Below are positions 25,086 to 36,153 of a DNA stretch of 64,000 nucleotides, piece after piece (the stretch's first letter is position 1; every line of letters starts with the position of its first letter). The DNA is from Rhododendron vialii (lineage: Eukaryota > Streptophyta > Magnoliopsida > Ericales > Ericaceae): contig NC_080559.1 in the NCBI RefSeq assembly GCF_030253575.1, positions 28,918,501-28,982,500 of the forward strand, in the 5' to 3' direction. Made by a program: the position numbers and the translations under genes. Below the pieces are notes generated by a model that worked only from the letters and a program-made list of their open reading frames with translations, was not told the origin of the DNA and did no database searches.

Positions 25086-25216
25086 TGATACATCCATTCA
25101 CTCCTCTCTATCTTTTTGGAATTCTCCGCTCTAAAATATTCTCTCCTTTCTGTTTTGATCTTACACTTTTCACTGAGGAATTCTCCCTCCTCCTCAGATA
25201 ACCAAAACTCGAGAAA

Positions 25217-26683
25217 ATGAAGGTTTGTTTTCTTACTCTGGAGTCTGGTCCATCTTCAGCCCATTCTATACCCACCGATTCTGATTCCCCCAATCCCTTT
25301 TGTTAGATTCTGATTCTCCCAACCCCATTTTTGCGACTCTTGCTTTTGTTTCCTTCAGTACTGTCTTTTTAACAGAGTTCAGATTTTATGATTAAGCTGA
25401 TTAAAGTTTAATTTCATTAATCCCTAATTCAGATCCTTTTTTTGGGGTTTTGTTTATGACAGAAAGTGGTGCTTAAATTGGATTTCCACGACGACAAAGG
25501 CAAGCAAAAGGCCATGAAGAAAGTCTCTGGCCTCAACGGTATACTGTTTTTAGAAATCTCAACAACAACTATTTTACTGTAAAATTCAATTTCTGTTTGG
25601 ATAGTTAATATTGTGGGTTTAAAATAGAGGGACTAGTGTTCAATTTCACCATTCATACAATCTTTCTATATATGTAGTAGTAGTTAGCTTCTTAAACTTT
25701 AATAGATGATACGATAGAATCAAGGGAATTTACTCTCTTCGGATACTTGTGCAACTAGATTGGATTTCCAATCTTCTCGATCGTATTTTAAACGGTCATG
25801 CTATTGACAACCCAAGTGTCAATAAGTAATAAAAATACAAAAATGTTATGATTTATGGAGAAAATGTTACTTATGGTATTGCTAAAAAGTTGCGATTTTA
25901 GTATAAAAGTTACGAATGCACCAAAATATTATGAATCATAATGAAAATGTTACGAATCGTATTGTTGAAAAGTTATGAGTTCTAGAACAAAAGTTACGAA
26001 ACACACTAAAATATTATGAATGAACCATACAATATGTGCATATCGTACACACTTTTAAAGGATATGTATTGTAGACTTTCCCTAGTTTTCATGCACATTC
26101 AACATTTTTCAAGGCATTTAACACAAAAAATTGGTCTGTGTGTTTTTTTGGCCATTTTCTAGCTTTATTGCATTTTTCTATGTTAAATCCTTGCATTTAA
26201 AGTCCGGATGCAGAAACAGAGAATCCAAGAAACAAAACCCAGATCAATTTTACAAAGATATTGATGACTTTTTTGTGTTTGTTATTTGCAGGGGTTGATT
26301 CAATTGCTATGGACATGAAGGACAAGAAATTGACGGTGACAGGGGACATAGATCCAGTGAAGGTGGCGGCTAAACTGAGGAAGCTCTGCCACACGGAGAT
26401 AGTCACGGTCGGGTCGGCAAAAGAGCCGGAGAAGAAGAAGGAGGAGCCTAAGAAAGAGGAGCCCAAGAAATCAGGAGGAGATGACAAGAAGAAAGCTGAG
26501 GCTGTGAAGCTCCATCAGATAGCCTATCCCAATTATTACCCACAATATCCCCATGCAGATCATCCTCCCCCTTACCTGCAGCACCAGAACTTTTACAGGA
26601 TTGCAGAAGAAGACCCCAATTCTTGCTTATACCAAAGCTTTCCAATCTTAGTTCTTTTTTTTTTCCTTTTTTTTTTTTTTTAA
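25217..26683 (+). CDS. HIPP: HIPP-type heavy-metal-associated domain protein, left copy, altered C-terminus
   Basis: Exons 25217-25222, 25463-25538, 26292-26683; 157 aa. Residues 1-70 form an HMA fold ([20 protein letters not shown], then [18 protein letters not shown]). The CxxC metal-binding pair is absent, as in the HIPP subclade with MKKVVLK starts. A Lys/Glu/Pro-rich linker ([16 protein letters not shown]) and a Tyr/His/Pro-rich tail follow. The right copy ends SCVIC, a CaaX prenylation box. Here, after Cys139, the duplication junction adds [18 protein letters not shown] and a stop, encoded by the T-rich start of the next unit. Prenylation should therefore be lost and a hydrophobic tail gained. 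The gene's own 3' UTR is also replaced. It may be expressed, mislocalised or a pseudogene; the sequence alone does not say. Confidence 0.85.
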
Positions 26684-27272
26684 GGTAATGTCATTTTCAT
26701 TGAAAACGAAACCATTACAGGGCATTCTCCCGAAAACAAATCTTACACTCAAAGAATTCTCGTTAAACCCAGGACCTCTAATCAACAAGAACTAATAAAT
26801 CTAACCTACCTAACTACCACTAATTCAACAGACTAGTTACAAACTAGACTAGTGATTTGATAACCCTATCGTCATTGGTTTTCTTCACTTGCCTCCACGA
26901 GCTCATGCAAGCTCTCAATTCTCCGCCAACTCTAGATCTAACCCAATTCTAATTTGCTTTCTTCACATGCCTCAATAAGCGGTAAACCCATATCCCCTGA
27001 CCGGGACAGAAATGAGAGTGTTCAGGTCAAGGGTCGGGACCACCTTGTAGTGCTTTTCGGGTTGGGATCGATACAGCAAAATCCGGCCCGGCCAATGCCA
27101 TGGACCATAGCTTCAAAGAGAGGTGCTGATTGATGGGGGCTAGCTGTTGAATTAAATGCTGGGAACTTTCCATCGTCTTTTTGACTACCTTTTTGGAAAG
27201 TCATGAAGTGAGCACCAAGGAAGCAATAGTACTGCTCTGTGATAGGCCATTTTTGGAGCACTACAAGGCTAA

Positions 27273-28030
27273 GGGCTCATTCCGGAATCGAAATAAGAAC
27301 TTATTTTTTGTCTAATAAAAAGCTTTGTTCCCGAAAATAAGAAGGTTGATACTTATTTTAGAAGAATTTATATAGGTACCGACCGGCCGAGGAGGGAAAT
27401 CGTATCGACGGCCACGTCGGGCCGTCTCCGGCTACTGGACGGTCGATCCGAGCCGTCCAAAAATTCTAAAAAAAAAAACCGAGGGGGCTTTCACGAAAAT
27501 CAACGGCATCCGAGGTGTGTAGGGTGCTTGATCCGAGCACCCCTTTTTTGTGTGAAATCATATACACGAAAAATGGGTGCTCGGATTAAGCACCCTACTC
27601 ACCTTGGATGCCGTTAATTCTCGCGTGTAAGCCCCCTCGGTTTTTTATTTTAGAATTTTTGGACGGCTCGGATCGGCCGTCCGGTGGCCGGAGACGGTCC
27701 GGCGCGGCCGTCGGTACGATTTCCCTCCGCCGGCGCCCATTCTCATAGCAACAATCTTTTTTTTTTTTTGTATAAGGCAACTTCAAGCTCAAAAATTATG
27801 TGTTTACGCAAATAATTTTCTTATCACTATGGATCTTGTTTGATAAATCTCATTGAGATTTTTAATACGGTGCAAAAAAAATTGAATTTTTTTTTTCATT
27901 TACATTATTTTTAAATTTGAAAATGTGAAAGGAACTTTTTATTTGGATTTTGTGGAATGACCCTTCTTATTTTTTAATGAAAAATTTCAAAATAAGTACT
28001 TATTTTTTAAGAAAGTTTCGGAACGGAGCC
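27273..28030. mobile_element. PIF/Harbinger-like MITE carrying a nested foldback
   Basis: Ends GGGCTCATTCCGGAATCG (27273) and GTTTCGGAACGGAGCC (28030), flanked by the 3-bp duplication TAA (27270-27272 and 28031-28033). The left unit has the uninterrupted site (GGCTACATTACG near 20020). AATAAGAACTTATTTTTT and AATAAGTACTTATTTTTT lie just inside the ends. The middle is interrupted by foldback copy B. No coding capacity. Confidence 0.8.
27375..27745. mobile_element. GC-rich foldback element, copy B
   Basis: The arms around a centre near 27560 pair over about 180 bp: GACGGTCGATCCGAGCCGTC against GGACGGCTCGGATCGGCCGT, AACCGAGGGGGCTTTC against AGCCCCCTCGGTT, and GGTGCTTGATCCGAGCACCC against GGGTGCTCGGATTAAGCACC. 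Related to the element at 139-531 (shared AAAAATTCTAAAA and ATCAACGGCATCCGA modules). It is inserted in the MITE at 27273-28030. Confidence 0.8.
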
Positions 28031-28113
28031 TAAATTACGTAATTCATACTTCCCCACTAACCTGAGAAACGGGTGTGGAATCGACATGCTCCATTATTTT
28101 CCTGAAAGAACAA

Positions 28114-28352
28114 GGCTCCGTTCCGGAAAGGAAAATAAGTACTTATTTTTTAAGAAAGTAATTTTAAGCTAAAAAATCATGTACTTACGCAAATTATTTT
28201 CCTATCAATATGGATCTTATTTGATAGATCTCATTGAGATCTTTAATACGGTGCAAAAAAAATTAAAAAATTATTTTTCATTTATATTATTTTTGAGTTT
28301 AAAAATATGAAATAAGTACTTATTTTTTAAGAAGATATTCTGGAACGGGGCC
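28114..28352. mobile_element. MITE, GGCTCCGTTCCGG...GGAACGGGGCC
   Basis: Inverted ends GGCTCCGTTCCGGAAAGG and TATTCTGGAACGGGGCC with AATAAGTACTTATTTTTTAA at both subtermini; 239 bp, same family as 27273 and 29484. Absent from the matching site in the left unit (about 20105). Confidence 0.8.
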
Positions 28353-28365
28353 TTAATCAAGACAC

Positions 28366-28412
28366 ACATCATCATCATCATCATCATCATCTTCTTCTTC
28401 TTCTTCTTCTTC
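28366..28412. repeat. (ATC)n/(TTC)n microsatellite
   Basis: About seven CAT/ATC units followed by about seven CTT units. The left unit has only a short CTT run at 20127-20145. Confidence 0.9.
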
Positions 28413-28790
28413 TGTTTTTGTATTGATGGGGAAGAGATGCGGAAACTACCTTAAAAGCTGAAATGTGAAGTGTGTTCCACGTTCAAAATTTGTACAGAAA
28501 ATGGAAATGATTACTCTTTTAAAATTTACCAAAATTGTTAAAATGGCATCACGAGTCTTACATTATATTTAATTATCAGTTATGGCAACCAAGTAACTTA
28601 TATCTCGCTGATGGGTGGTAAATTTATAATTCCACAGGAATTAATCAAGTTATGCGTAAATTGACCCAAACACTTATTTGTAAAAAATAAAATCAAGTTA
28701 CTTGTCCGAAAACTACGAAATTGTAGGGAAAATGTTCAAAACCATATTTGGAGAGGTTGTGAGAAGTGCATGAATTTCAAAGATGTAGTG

Positions 28791-29422
28791 TGTAGGGGGC
28801 ATAAATATTCATAGTTCGGAAGGTCCAAAGGGGTCGCGGACTAATTCAGCATTTGCAATGGACATGTCACTCTGTGGATCCATTCGCATTTGGAGCTACA
28901 GGAAGCGCCAGTTTCTGTAGATGTCCCTAGCGTTCAGCGATCATTTCCCTAACATTGAACGGTCAATTCCTTAACGTTTGGCGGTCATTTCCCTAACGTT
29001 TAGCACTTATTGTAACGTTCAGCTGAATTCTACTCCCTAAAGATCTAACAAATAGCCAAATGTCAGTTAGAAGCTTCTGTGAACAGATGGAAGACATGTG
29101 TGATAGAGCAAATTTCTTGACGTATGACGTCGCCCGAACGAGACAAGTGTAAGAGGGCGTGGGACGCACGCCTAACTTACTCAGTACTCGAATCCTAGCC
29201 TATAAATAGCTCAGTACCCCTACGCACATGAGGGATTGCATTCCTGACCAAATAACACACCCTTCTCTCATTCTAAACACATCCTGCTTGTACTAACTTA
29301 CTTGTTGGAGCTTCTTCCTGGAGGTACACCCCCTTCGATTTTCAGGTGCCAAGTTCACCGTTCTATCCCTCCATCGTTCAAACAAAAGGGAAGAAGGATA
29401 CATGGTTGTTTCAGCCCCCACA
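28791..29422 (+). mobile_element. Solo LTR of an LTR retrotransposon (632 bp)
   Basis: Begins TGTAGGGGGC and ends GCCCCCACA, flanked by a perfect 5-bp duplication TAGTG (28786-28790 and 29423-29427). A TATAAATAG box lies at 29201, as in an LTR promoter. The left unit has the empty site (AAGGTGTAGAGAGATTGACA near 20528). It therefore entered after the duplication, and the internal part has been removed by LTR-LTR recombination. Family not resolved; unrelated to the 701-bp LTRs. Confidence 0.88.
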
Positions 29423-29483
29423 TAGTGATTGACAAAATTAACTGAAGTTCGGGATTATTCTATTGCCATTCCAAAACTACTTA

Positions 29484-29812
29484 GAGCCCGTTCCAGAAAC
29501 CTTCTTATTTTATAAGTACTTATTTTGGAGCTTTGTTCCATAAAATCCAAATAAGCAGCTTATTTTCACATTTTCAAACTCAAAAATAATGTAAATGAAA
29601 AATAATTTTTCAATTTTTTTTGCACCGTATTAAAGATCTCAATGAGATCTATCAAACAAGATCCATAGTGATAGAAAAATTATTTGCGTAAGCACATGAT
29701 TTTTGAGCTTGAAATTACCTTTTTAAAAAATAAGTACTTATTCACCCATTTATGAAACACACTTTATTATTAGACAAAAAATAAGTTCTTATTCCGGTTT
29801 TGAAACTGGCCC
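29484..29812. mobile_element. PIF/Harbinger-like MITE with TTA duplication
   Basis: Ends GAGCCCGTTCCAGAAACC and GGTTTTGAAACTGGCCC, flanked by TTA at 29481-29483 and 29813-29815. The left unit shows the empty site (CAAAACAACTTAATAACTCC near 20590). Non-coding, 329 bp. Confidence 0.85.
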
Positions 29813-30909
29813 TTAATAACTCCTGAAGTAGTACTACTTGTAATTACATTTCAAAGTTTTAACTACCTTGAAAACTGCAAAAAGAAGAGTTTTCTGGTCA
29901 GAGGGAATTGATAAATGTTTTTTGGTGCCGAGCAGGTACTATTCTGTTTGTAATCACAGTCGTCCAAACTTATTTTGAACGGTTCGAATTTTAGACTGAG
30001 AAAAAAAGAAAGAAAGTGGGGAGTAAAGAAATTTGGACCCAAATCTGCTCAGCACCGAAAAATTTCTCGCAGGAGACTCCCATTCAAAGTTGATGACCTT
30101 TTCTTGCTATTGTGTGTGCGTTGACTGGAACTAGGAAGAGTCTTGGCACACGGTTTATGGCTATTCTACACGTGTACGATTCCTATTCAGAAGGAGAGAG
30201 AGAGGAGTCGTCTTTTTCGCCTGAGGAAGAAGTTATCTGCAATAAATAATGCCAATGATGGGCCGTTGATTTGAAAATTACTACTCCATAACGACTGTTA
30301 GCCGTCACAGGTTGGCAATTCCGTCAAATGCCATCATTCCCGGTAGGACCTAAAAATCTGAAACTACGCCGTTCAATGCAGTATTGCAACCAACCACACC
30401 GTTTCGTCAGGCTTCCTTTTTGTCTCCGTTTGGGGTCGGATTTTCTTACATGCCACATATGCGTGCTCGTGCGTGAGGAGGAGCGTGAGAGTATCCGTAA
30501 ATAATCCTCCAAACTATTCGGTATTGGAATTCGTGTGAGAAAAGATTAAGAGCGCAAATACAGAACGATGATTAAAAATGGGAACAAATGTTTATTCAAG
30601 GATTATAAGTGACTAATCACATGACTGCAAATTATGCAAAAAAAAAAAAAAAGAAAAAAGAAAAAACGACTGCAAATTATTGTGTGCAGTGAAACAAAGA
30701 AGACCTTGACTCAGTCTCTCTCCCTCTCTCCCTCTCTATCTCCCTCTCTCTCTCACTATATATATGTGAGGTTCAGTGATACATCCATTCACTCCTCTCT
30801 ATCTTCTTGGAATTCTCCGCTCTAAAATATTTTCTCCTTTCTGTTCTGATCTTACACTTTTCACTGAGGAATTCTCCCTCCTCCTCAGATAACCAAAACT
30901 CAAGAGAAA

Positions 30910-32104
30910 ATGAAGGTTTGTTTTCTTACTCTGGAGTCTGGTCCATCTTCAGCCCATTCTATACCCACCGATTCTGATTCCCCCAATCCCTTTTGTTAGA
31001 TTCTGATTCTCCCAACCCCATTTTTGCGGCTCTTGTTTTTGTTTCCCTTAGTACTGTCTTTTTAACAGGGTTCAGATTCTATGATTAAGCTGATTAAAGT
31101 TTAATTCCATTAATCCCTAATTCAGATCCTTTTTTTGGGGTTTTGTTTATGACAGAAAGTGGTGCTTAAATTGGATTTCCACGACGACAAAGGCAAGCAA
31201 AAGGCCATGAAGACAGTCTCTAGCCTCAACGGTATACTGTTTTTAGAAATCTCAACAATAACTATTTTAAAATTCAATTTCTGTTTGGATAGTTAATAAT
31301 GGTTTAAATTAGAGGGACTCGTGTTCAATTTCACCATTCGTACAATCTTTCTATGTAATAGTAGGTAGCTTCTTAAACTTTAATATATGATGACATGATA
31401 GAATCAAGGGAATTTACTTTCTTCGGATTCTTATACAACTAGATCGGATTTCCACTCTTCTTGATCGTATTTTAAACGGTTATGCTGTTGACACTTGGGT
31501 GTCAATAAACCGATAAAAATACAAAAAAGTATTGTTTTCATGCAAATTCAACATTTTTCGAGGCATTTAACACATTAAAAATTGCTGTGTGTGTGTGTGT
31601 GTGTGTGTGTTTTGCCATTTTCTAGCCTTATTGCATTTTTCTATGTTAAATCCTTGCATTTAAAATCCGGATGCAGAAACAGAGAATCCAAGAAACAAAA
31701 CCCAGATCAATTTTACAAAGATATTGATGACTTTTTTGTGTTTGTTATTTGCAGGGGTTGATTCAATTGCGATGGACATGAAGGACAAGAAATTGACGGT
31801 GACAGGGGACATAGATCCAGTGACGGTGGTGGCTAAACTGAGGAAGCTCTGCCACACGGAGATAGTCACGGTCGGGCCGGCGAAAGAGCCGGAGAAGAAG
31901 AAGGAGGAGCCTAAGAAAGAGGAGCCCAAGAAAGCAGGAGGAGATGACAAGAAGAAAGATGAGGCTGTGAAGCTCCATCAGATAGCCTATCCCAATTACT
32001 ATTACCAACAATATCCCCATGCCAATCATCCTCCCCCTTACATGCAGCACCAGAACTATTACAGGATTGCAGAAGAAGACCCCAATTCTTGTGTCATTTG
32101 CTAA
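30910..32104 (+). CDS. HIPP: HIPP-type heavy-metal-associated isoprenylated plant protein, right copy (intact)
   Basis: Exons 30910-30915, 31156-31231, 31755-32104; 143 aa. N-terminal HMA fold ([38 protein letters not shown]) without the CxxC pair, so direct metal binding by the usual pair is unlikely. Then a Lys/Glu/Pro linker, a Tyr/Gln/His/Pro-rich segment, and the terminal CVIC CaaX box for farnesylation and membrane attachment. HIPPs act in metal handling, stress and pathogen interactions at membranes and in the nucleus. Compared with the left copy it differs at a few residues (for example Lys to Thr in MKTVSSLNG) and has one extra Gln. The promoter has a CT-rich block at 30712-30755 and TATATATATG near 30759. 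Intron 2 has a (TG)n run at 31588-31611. It keeps the original downstream flank, so it is the complete gene. Confidence 0.93.
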
Positions 32105-33057
32105 TTGGCCAATATGAAAAAAGTTGGGTGAGAAAAAGATAAGTAGTTGGTGATATATAATATAATGTGTTTGGGAATCATTTTGGGGTACTCTGAGGGG
32201 TAGAACCCAAAAGGGGAGTTTCCGTGTACAGTAAGCAGTGGTGTGCTCACTTAATTAAACTTCGTTTATTTAGTTTTGTTCTAAATTCTTGCTATTAATT
32301 ACTCCTATACGAGAATTGGTTTTCACTCTTTCCTCTTTTACCATCAGCACGTTTTAGCTCTCTGTGTACGAACTTTTAAGATAAGTTTTTCCAATTGTCT
32401 AAACGGACTAAATCCACGACACACGAAGTTTTCTCAATTTGTCTAAAGCTCTTAAGTTATAGACAAAAAATTTAGGAGAAATCCGACTTATTCCAGGAAG
32501 GGGAGTGCAAACAATACCAGCCCATTCATAGAGGGTGTTGTGGTTTCTTTCGGTTCTTCGGCCACCCTATGGATTCTCGACTAGAAAACCAGGCAACAAT
32601 AACTCAGCGCACTGCCGCTTACAAATGAAAGAGAGTTCGTTGAGCCAATACAGCGAGCCAGGACGAGTAATGGCTGGGCATTATACTGACAGAAAATGGA
32701 AGATCTGATCTTATTTGGTTTTTGGAACCCAGGGTCACTTCTTTTGTTCGTTGGAAGTACAAGTCAAATTGAATGCCAAGTTTCACCTAACAATATAACA
32801 TTCTCTATCAGCTTTGAAGTTTCCTTCCACCAACCTTGTGCTCAATACCCACTAAATTGGTCAAAGTCTTGAAAGTTCATGGAAATGTTCCAAAATTCAA
32901 AGTTTTTGTATGTGCAAGTTGTTGGAAATAATAATACAGTATATATTTATAATGGTACTACGTACTGTTGCATGTTAAACTGCGGAATTAATTATTTGCC
33001 GCCCAACTTTCGCTCTCCACACAGCTTTCGGACTCTGTCCTCTTCGGTTTGGGTTTC
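32105..33057. other. Intergenic downstream of right HIPP
   Basis: The first 250 bp is the 3' UTR of the right HIPP gene. The rest has only weak ORFs. A CT/TCGG-rich stretch at 33003-33057 is interrupted by the LTR element and resumes at 36855. Confidence 0.55.
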
Positions 33058-33758
33058 TGTTTACCAATATTTCCTCAATCGAAATCGACGGAGATTTTGG
33101 GAAACAAAGCCAACAACAAAAATAAGGGCGAATGCGGCCATGTCTCCACAAGACGGATCCGTGGTTCCACGCCGTATTTCAGGACTTCACCGGAAGAGAA
33201 ATGGCAGTCGAGTCAAATGTGAGATTAAGAACGAAATTGAAGACAAATAGAAGAGACTTCCATCAATCTTCAACGATTGATTTATCGCCGTGAGCGACAC
33301 ATCGAAGATCCTAAGTTAAGCTTAGAATATGAAATTCTACTCCTACTCCTAATTATAACCCGAATGGGTTAGTAATGCCAAAAATTAAGACAAATAAAGA
33401 TAGACTTTGATTTGTTGGAGAGGAATTACAATGAAGTCTTAAAAGACTATTTATAGAAAACAACAAACGTAGGAAATAACTTCCTAACTTCTCCACTAGT
33501 CTTCATTCAATCTTTTGCTTCCACTTGTCAAAATAACTTCCCACTTCCCTTCAAATGTGTAGGAGCATGACAAGTGTCCTTTTAACTTCCACATGTGTAG
33601 GAGCAAGCCAAGTGTCCTGCATGCAAATAATAATAAAAGGAATACTAATATTAGTTCTAATATTAATACGAATACTTAATAATAATAAAATAGGAAGCAT
33701 TCTCATAATTGCCACCTTTCGGTCGATCATCGACAGGCGGTGAAATATGGTGTAAACA
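33058..33758 (-). repeat. Left LTR (3' LTR in element orientation)
   Basis: 701 bp, direct repeat of 36154-36854; a TATA box CTATAAATAG is on the minus strand at 33448-33457. Confidence 0.95.
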
Positions 33759-36153
33759 ATGCCCCCCTTATTCATTTGGGTGAAGAGCTAACGTAACCCA
33801 AGTGAATAATTTCACTAGTTTTAAATCACCCCTCTGTCGATATCGACGGGTAATAACTCTTTATGGTGTAAACATTTATGCCCTCCAACTCAATTGGGCA
33901 ATCAATTGATACCAGAAACAGATCATGTTGGACATACGTGGCCTATCGAATAAAGGCCTATATATCAAAACTCTACGAATGGCATATCGATAAAAGGATT
34001 TATGCCATGAGCCTTAATCAAGCACAAGCATTTGTTTACTTAATTTCTCCCCCAACATTTGATAAAGAAAAGGCCAAAACACGCGCGTAGCAAACGACAA
34101 ACATTCCCCTTGATCAAATTATGGGAGTTGAGATTCTTTCAATAAAGAAAAGGCCAAAACACGCTCGTAGCAAACGACAAACATTCCCTCTATCGAATTC
34201 ATCCGAGATTTCGGAAAACAAAGTTGAAACAAGAGTAAGGGCCAAAAGCAAGTAATAACCTTTTACAGTGAAAACATTTATGCCCCCAACTTTCGAAGAG
34301 TTTTTGATAAATTTTACACCAATCTTTTCATTTTTCGACTGGTACCATAAAGCCTTCAAGGCTTAATAACCACCGTCGAATGGTGGCATGCCTCAGTCGA
34401 TTAGTTTCCCTTAGGCTTTGATTCCTACAGGAAGGAAACCGGGAACGTCAAAACATGGTTAGTCGATCAGAGCACTACGCATATGCCATGAGCCTTGCCT
34501 AATCCCCACAATAATGAACTTTAAAGTCACAAACAACAGCCAATTAATAGGCATCATTTGGCTTCACACGTTGGCTACTATATATATGCATTAATACCAA
34601 ATACCAACATCTATTAGCCAACTCCATCAAAAACTAATTTTCCGTGTCCTCCAAAAATGTATATTGATCGACAGAAATCAATACGCAGAGTATTTATAGC
34701 CATGTTTGGCTGAAAACATTCTCCATGGTTAAATTTTCACCATTACTCTTCTTAACCAGTACGGAGGAATGGGAGGATCATTTTCTACGTCGACCATCTA
34801 TGGTCTAAATTGAAAAACTCTAGTCGAATGACTATTTTCATGATTCGACTTGCTTGAGTTTCAAATTTTCGAGCCCCTAATTGGCTCTTCTAAAGATGAG
34901 TTTGCCCCCCTTGCAAACTCGATATCAAAAGAGGCCTAATTCTCATTTCAATCATCCTTACTAAAATCTGGATGAAGGAGACATAGATGCCAACAAGACC
35001 TTTGAAAATTTTCCAGTCGCCAACGATGAACCATGGCCTCTTTTTAAAATAGTTGAAAATCATAAACTATGAAGGCCTTTAGGAACACAGGTGGCGCCCA
35101 AAATTACAAGTCTCTGCATGTCCATTATCGACTGCAAAGTGTTCAAAATCGACTAGACCAAGCAACCAATCCAATCGTTGCCATATATCCAAAGATGAAT
35201 TTCTGCCCCCCAAATTCATCATTGAAGGGAGGATTATTTCTCATTCTATATTTGCCCACCAAATTTGTTGGCGCCGTGTTTCCTCCATAAAAACCATTCT
35301 TGTGGTTTTCGGTTAAAGGCAAAACCTTCAAAACTACTGTCATGGCTTTACAGTTCCCCAGTCGAATCATTTTACCCGAGGCAAGGACATCGTCCAAACC
35401 TTTAATACAAGATTGAGAAACAATTTTGTTTCCCATTTGATATAAACCACTGAGAATTATTCCAAGAGGTAGCCAGTGAATTAATGGCTTCTTTGCACAA
35501 ATAAATGGTCAAACCCTTGCAAGGTTTTTCAATCAAATTATTCTCATGACACAACTCCTTTTGAGTTTCAACGCCAAAGCCATTTACTTCATATGATTTG
35601 GCTCTTTTGAAAATGAATTTTTGCCCCCCAAATCCATTGTCGGAAAGAGGGTCATTTCCAATTCCGTAATTTGAAAAACATGCTTTTCATCCTTATGAAA
35701 TTCTGGATGAGAGGGATACAATACCAGTAAAGCAATTCAAATTTTTCCGTAGCCTATGATAAATAATGGTCACTTTCATAGTTAAGCACTTGAAGACCGT
35801 GAATAATCTTCTAACACCCATGAAAAATGGCATGAAGGATTGGTCTTCTATGTAATTAATTGATGCCAAAAATCCACAGATTGTCCCACTTAATAATGGT
35901 TAATCTTCCTATTGGATGACATTCTTTAAACACATAAATTGGTTTCTTATGAACCCTCTGATTTTGGCCAGTTGGCCATTAATTGGCCGTTTCACTTTCT
36001 GTCGCCCAGAATGATTCCAAAGTTGGCCAATAAATGGCCATTATTTCATTTTTGCAAATTGTTCAAGCCTTACATGCAAGGCTTGCATTTTCACATTTAA
36101 TCTTTGCCATTACTTCCGATTTAGTAATGTTGCCCTCCTTCTAGCGCCAAAAT

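Larger units (their letters stand above)
19352..26625. repeat. Left unit of a tandem segmental duplication (about 7.3 kb)
   Basis: Starts at TCTTGCTTATACCAAAGC (19352) and ends at the TCTTG of the left HIPP gene (26621-26625). Homologous blocks shared with the right unit: 19352-20130 with 26621-28410; 20160-21060 with 28420-30230; 23080-23560 with 30240-30720; 25065-26625 with 30755-32091. Over 250 bp near 19400-19650 I count about eleven differences, roughly 95% identity. Blocks found only here are 21061-23075 (satellite-like repeats) and about 23552-25067 (Helitron-like insertion). Confidence 0.92.
26621..32091. repeat. Right unit of the tandem segmental duplication (about 5.5 kb)
   Basis: Begins at the junction TCTTGCTTATACCAAAGC (26621) and ends at TCTTG in the right HIPP gene (32087-32091), after which the original downstream DNA follows. 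Insertions found only in this unit: 27273-28030, 28114-28352, 28791-29422 and 29484-29812. A 79-aa minus-strand ORF at 27022-27261 is paralleled at 19774-20013 in the left unit. It has no recognisable product and is probably shared only because the DNA is duplicated. Confidence 0.92.

Noticed and set aside
25217-25540. Classical CxxC heavy-metal-binding motif expected in an HMA domain
   Set aside because: Both HIPP copies have [11 protein letters not shown] where CxxC would lie, so I do not claim metal binding.
33759-36153. Small open frames inside the LTR element (for example 35143-35436 on the minus strand)
   Set aside because: No recognisable gag, protease, reverse transcriptase or integrase feature; treated as part of a non-autonomous element.
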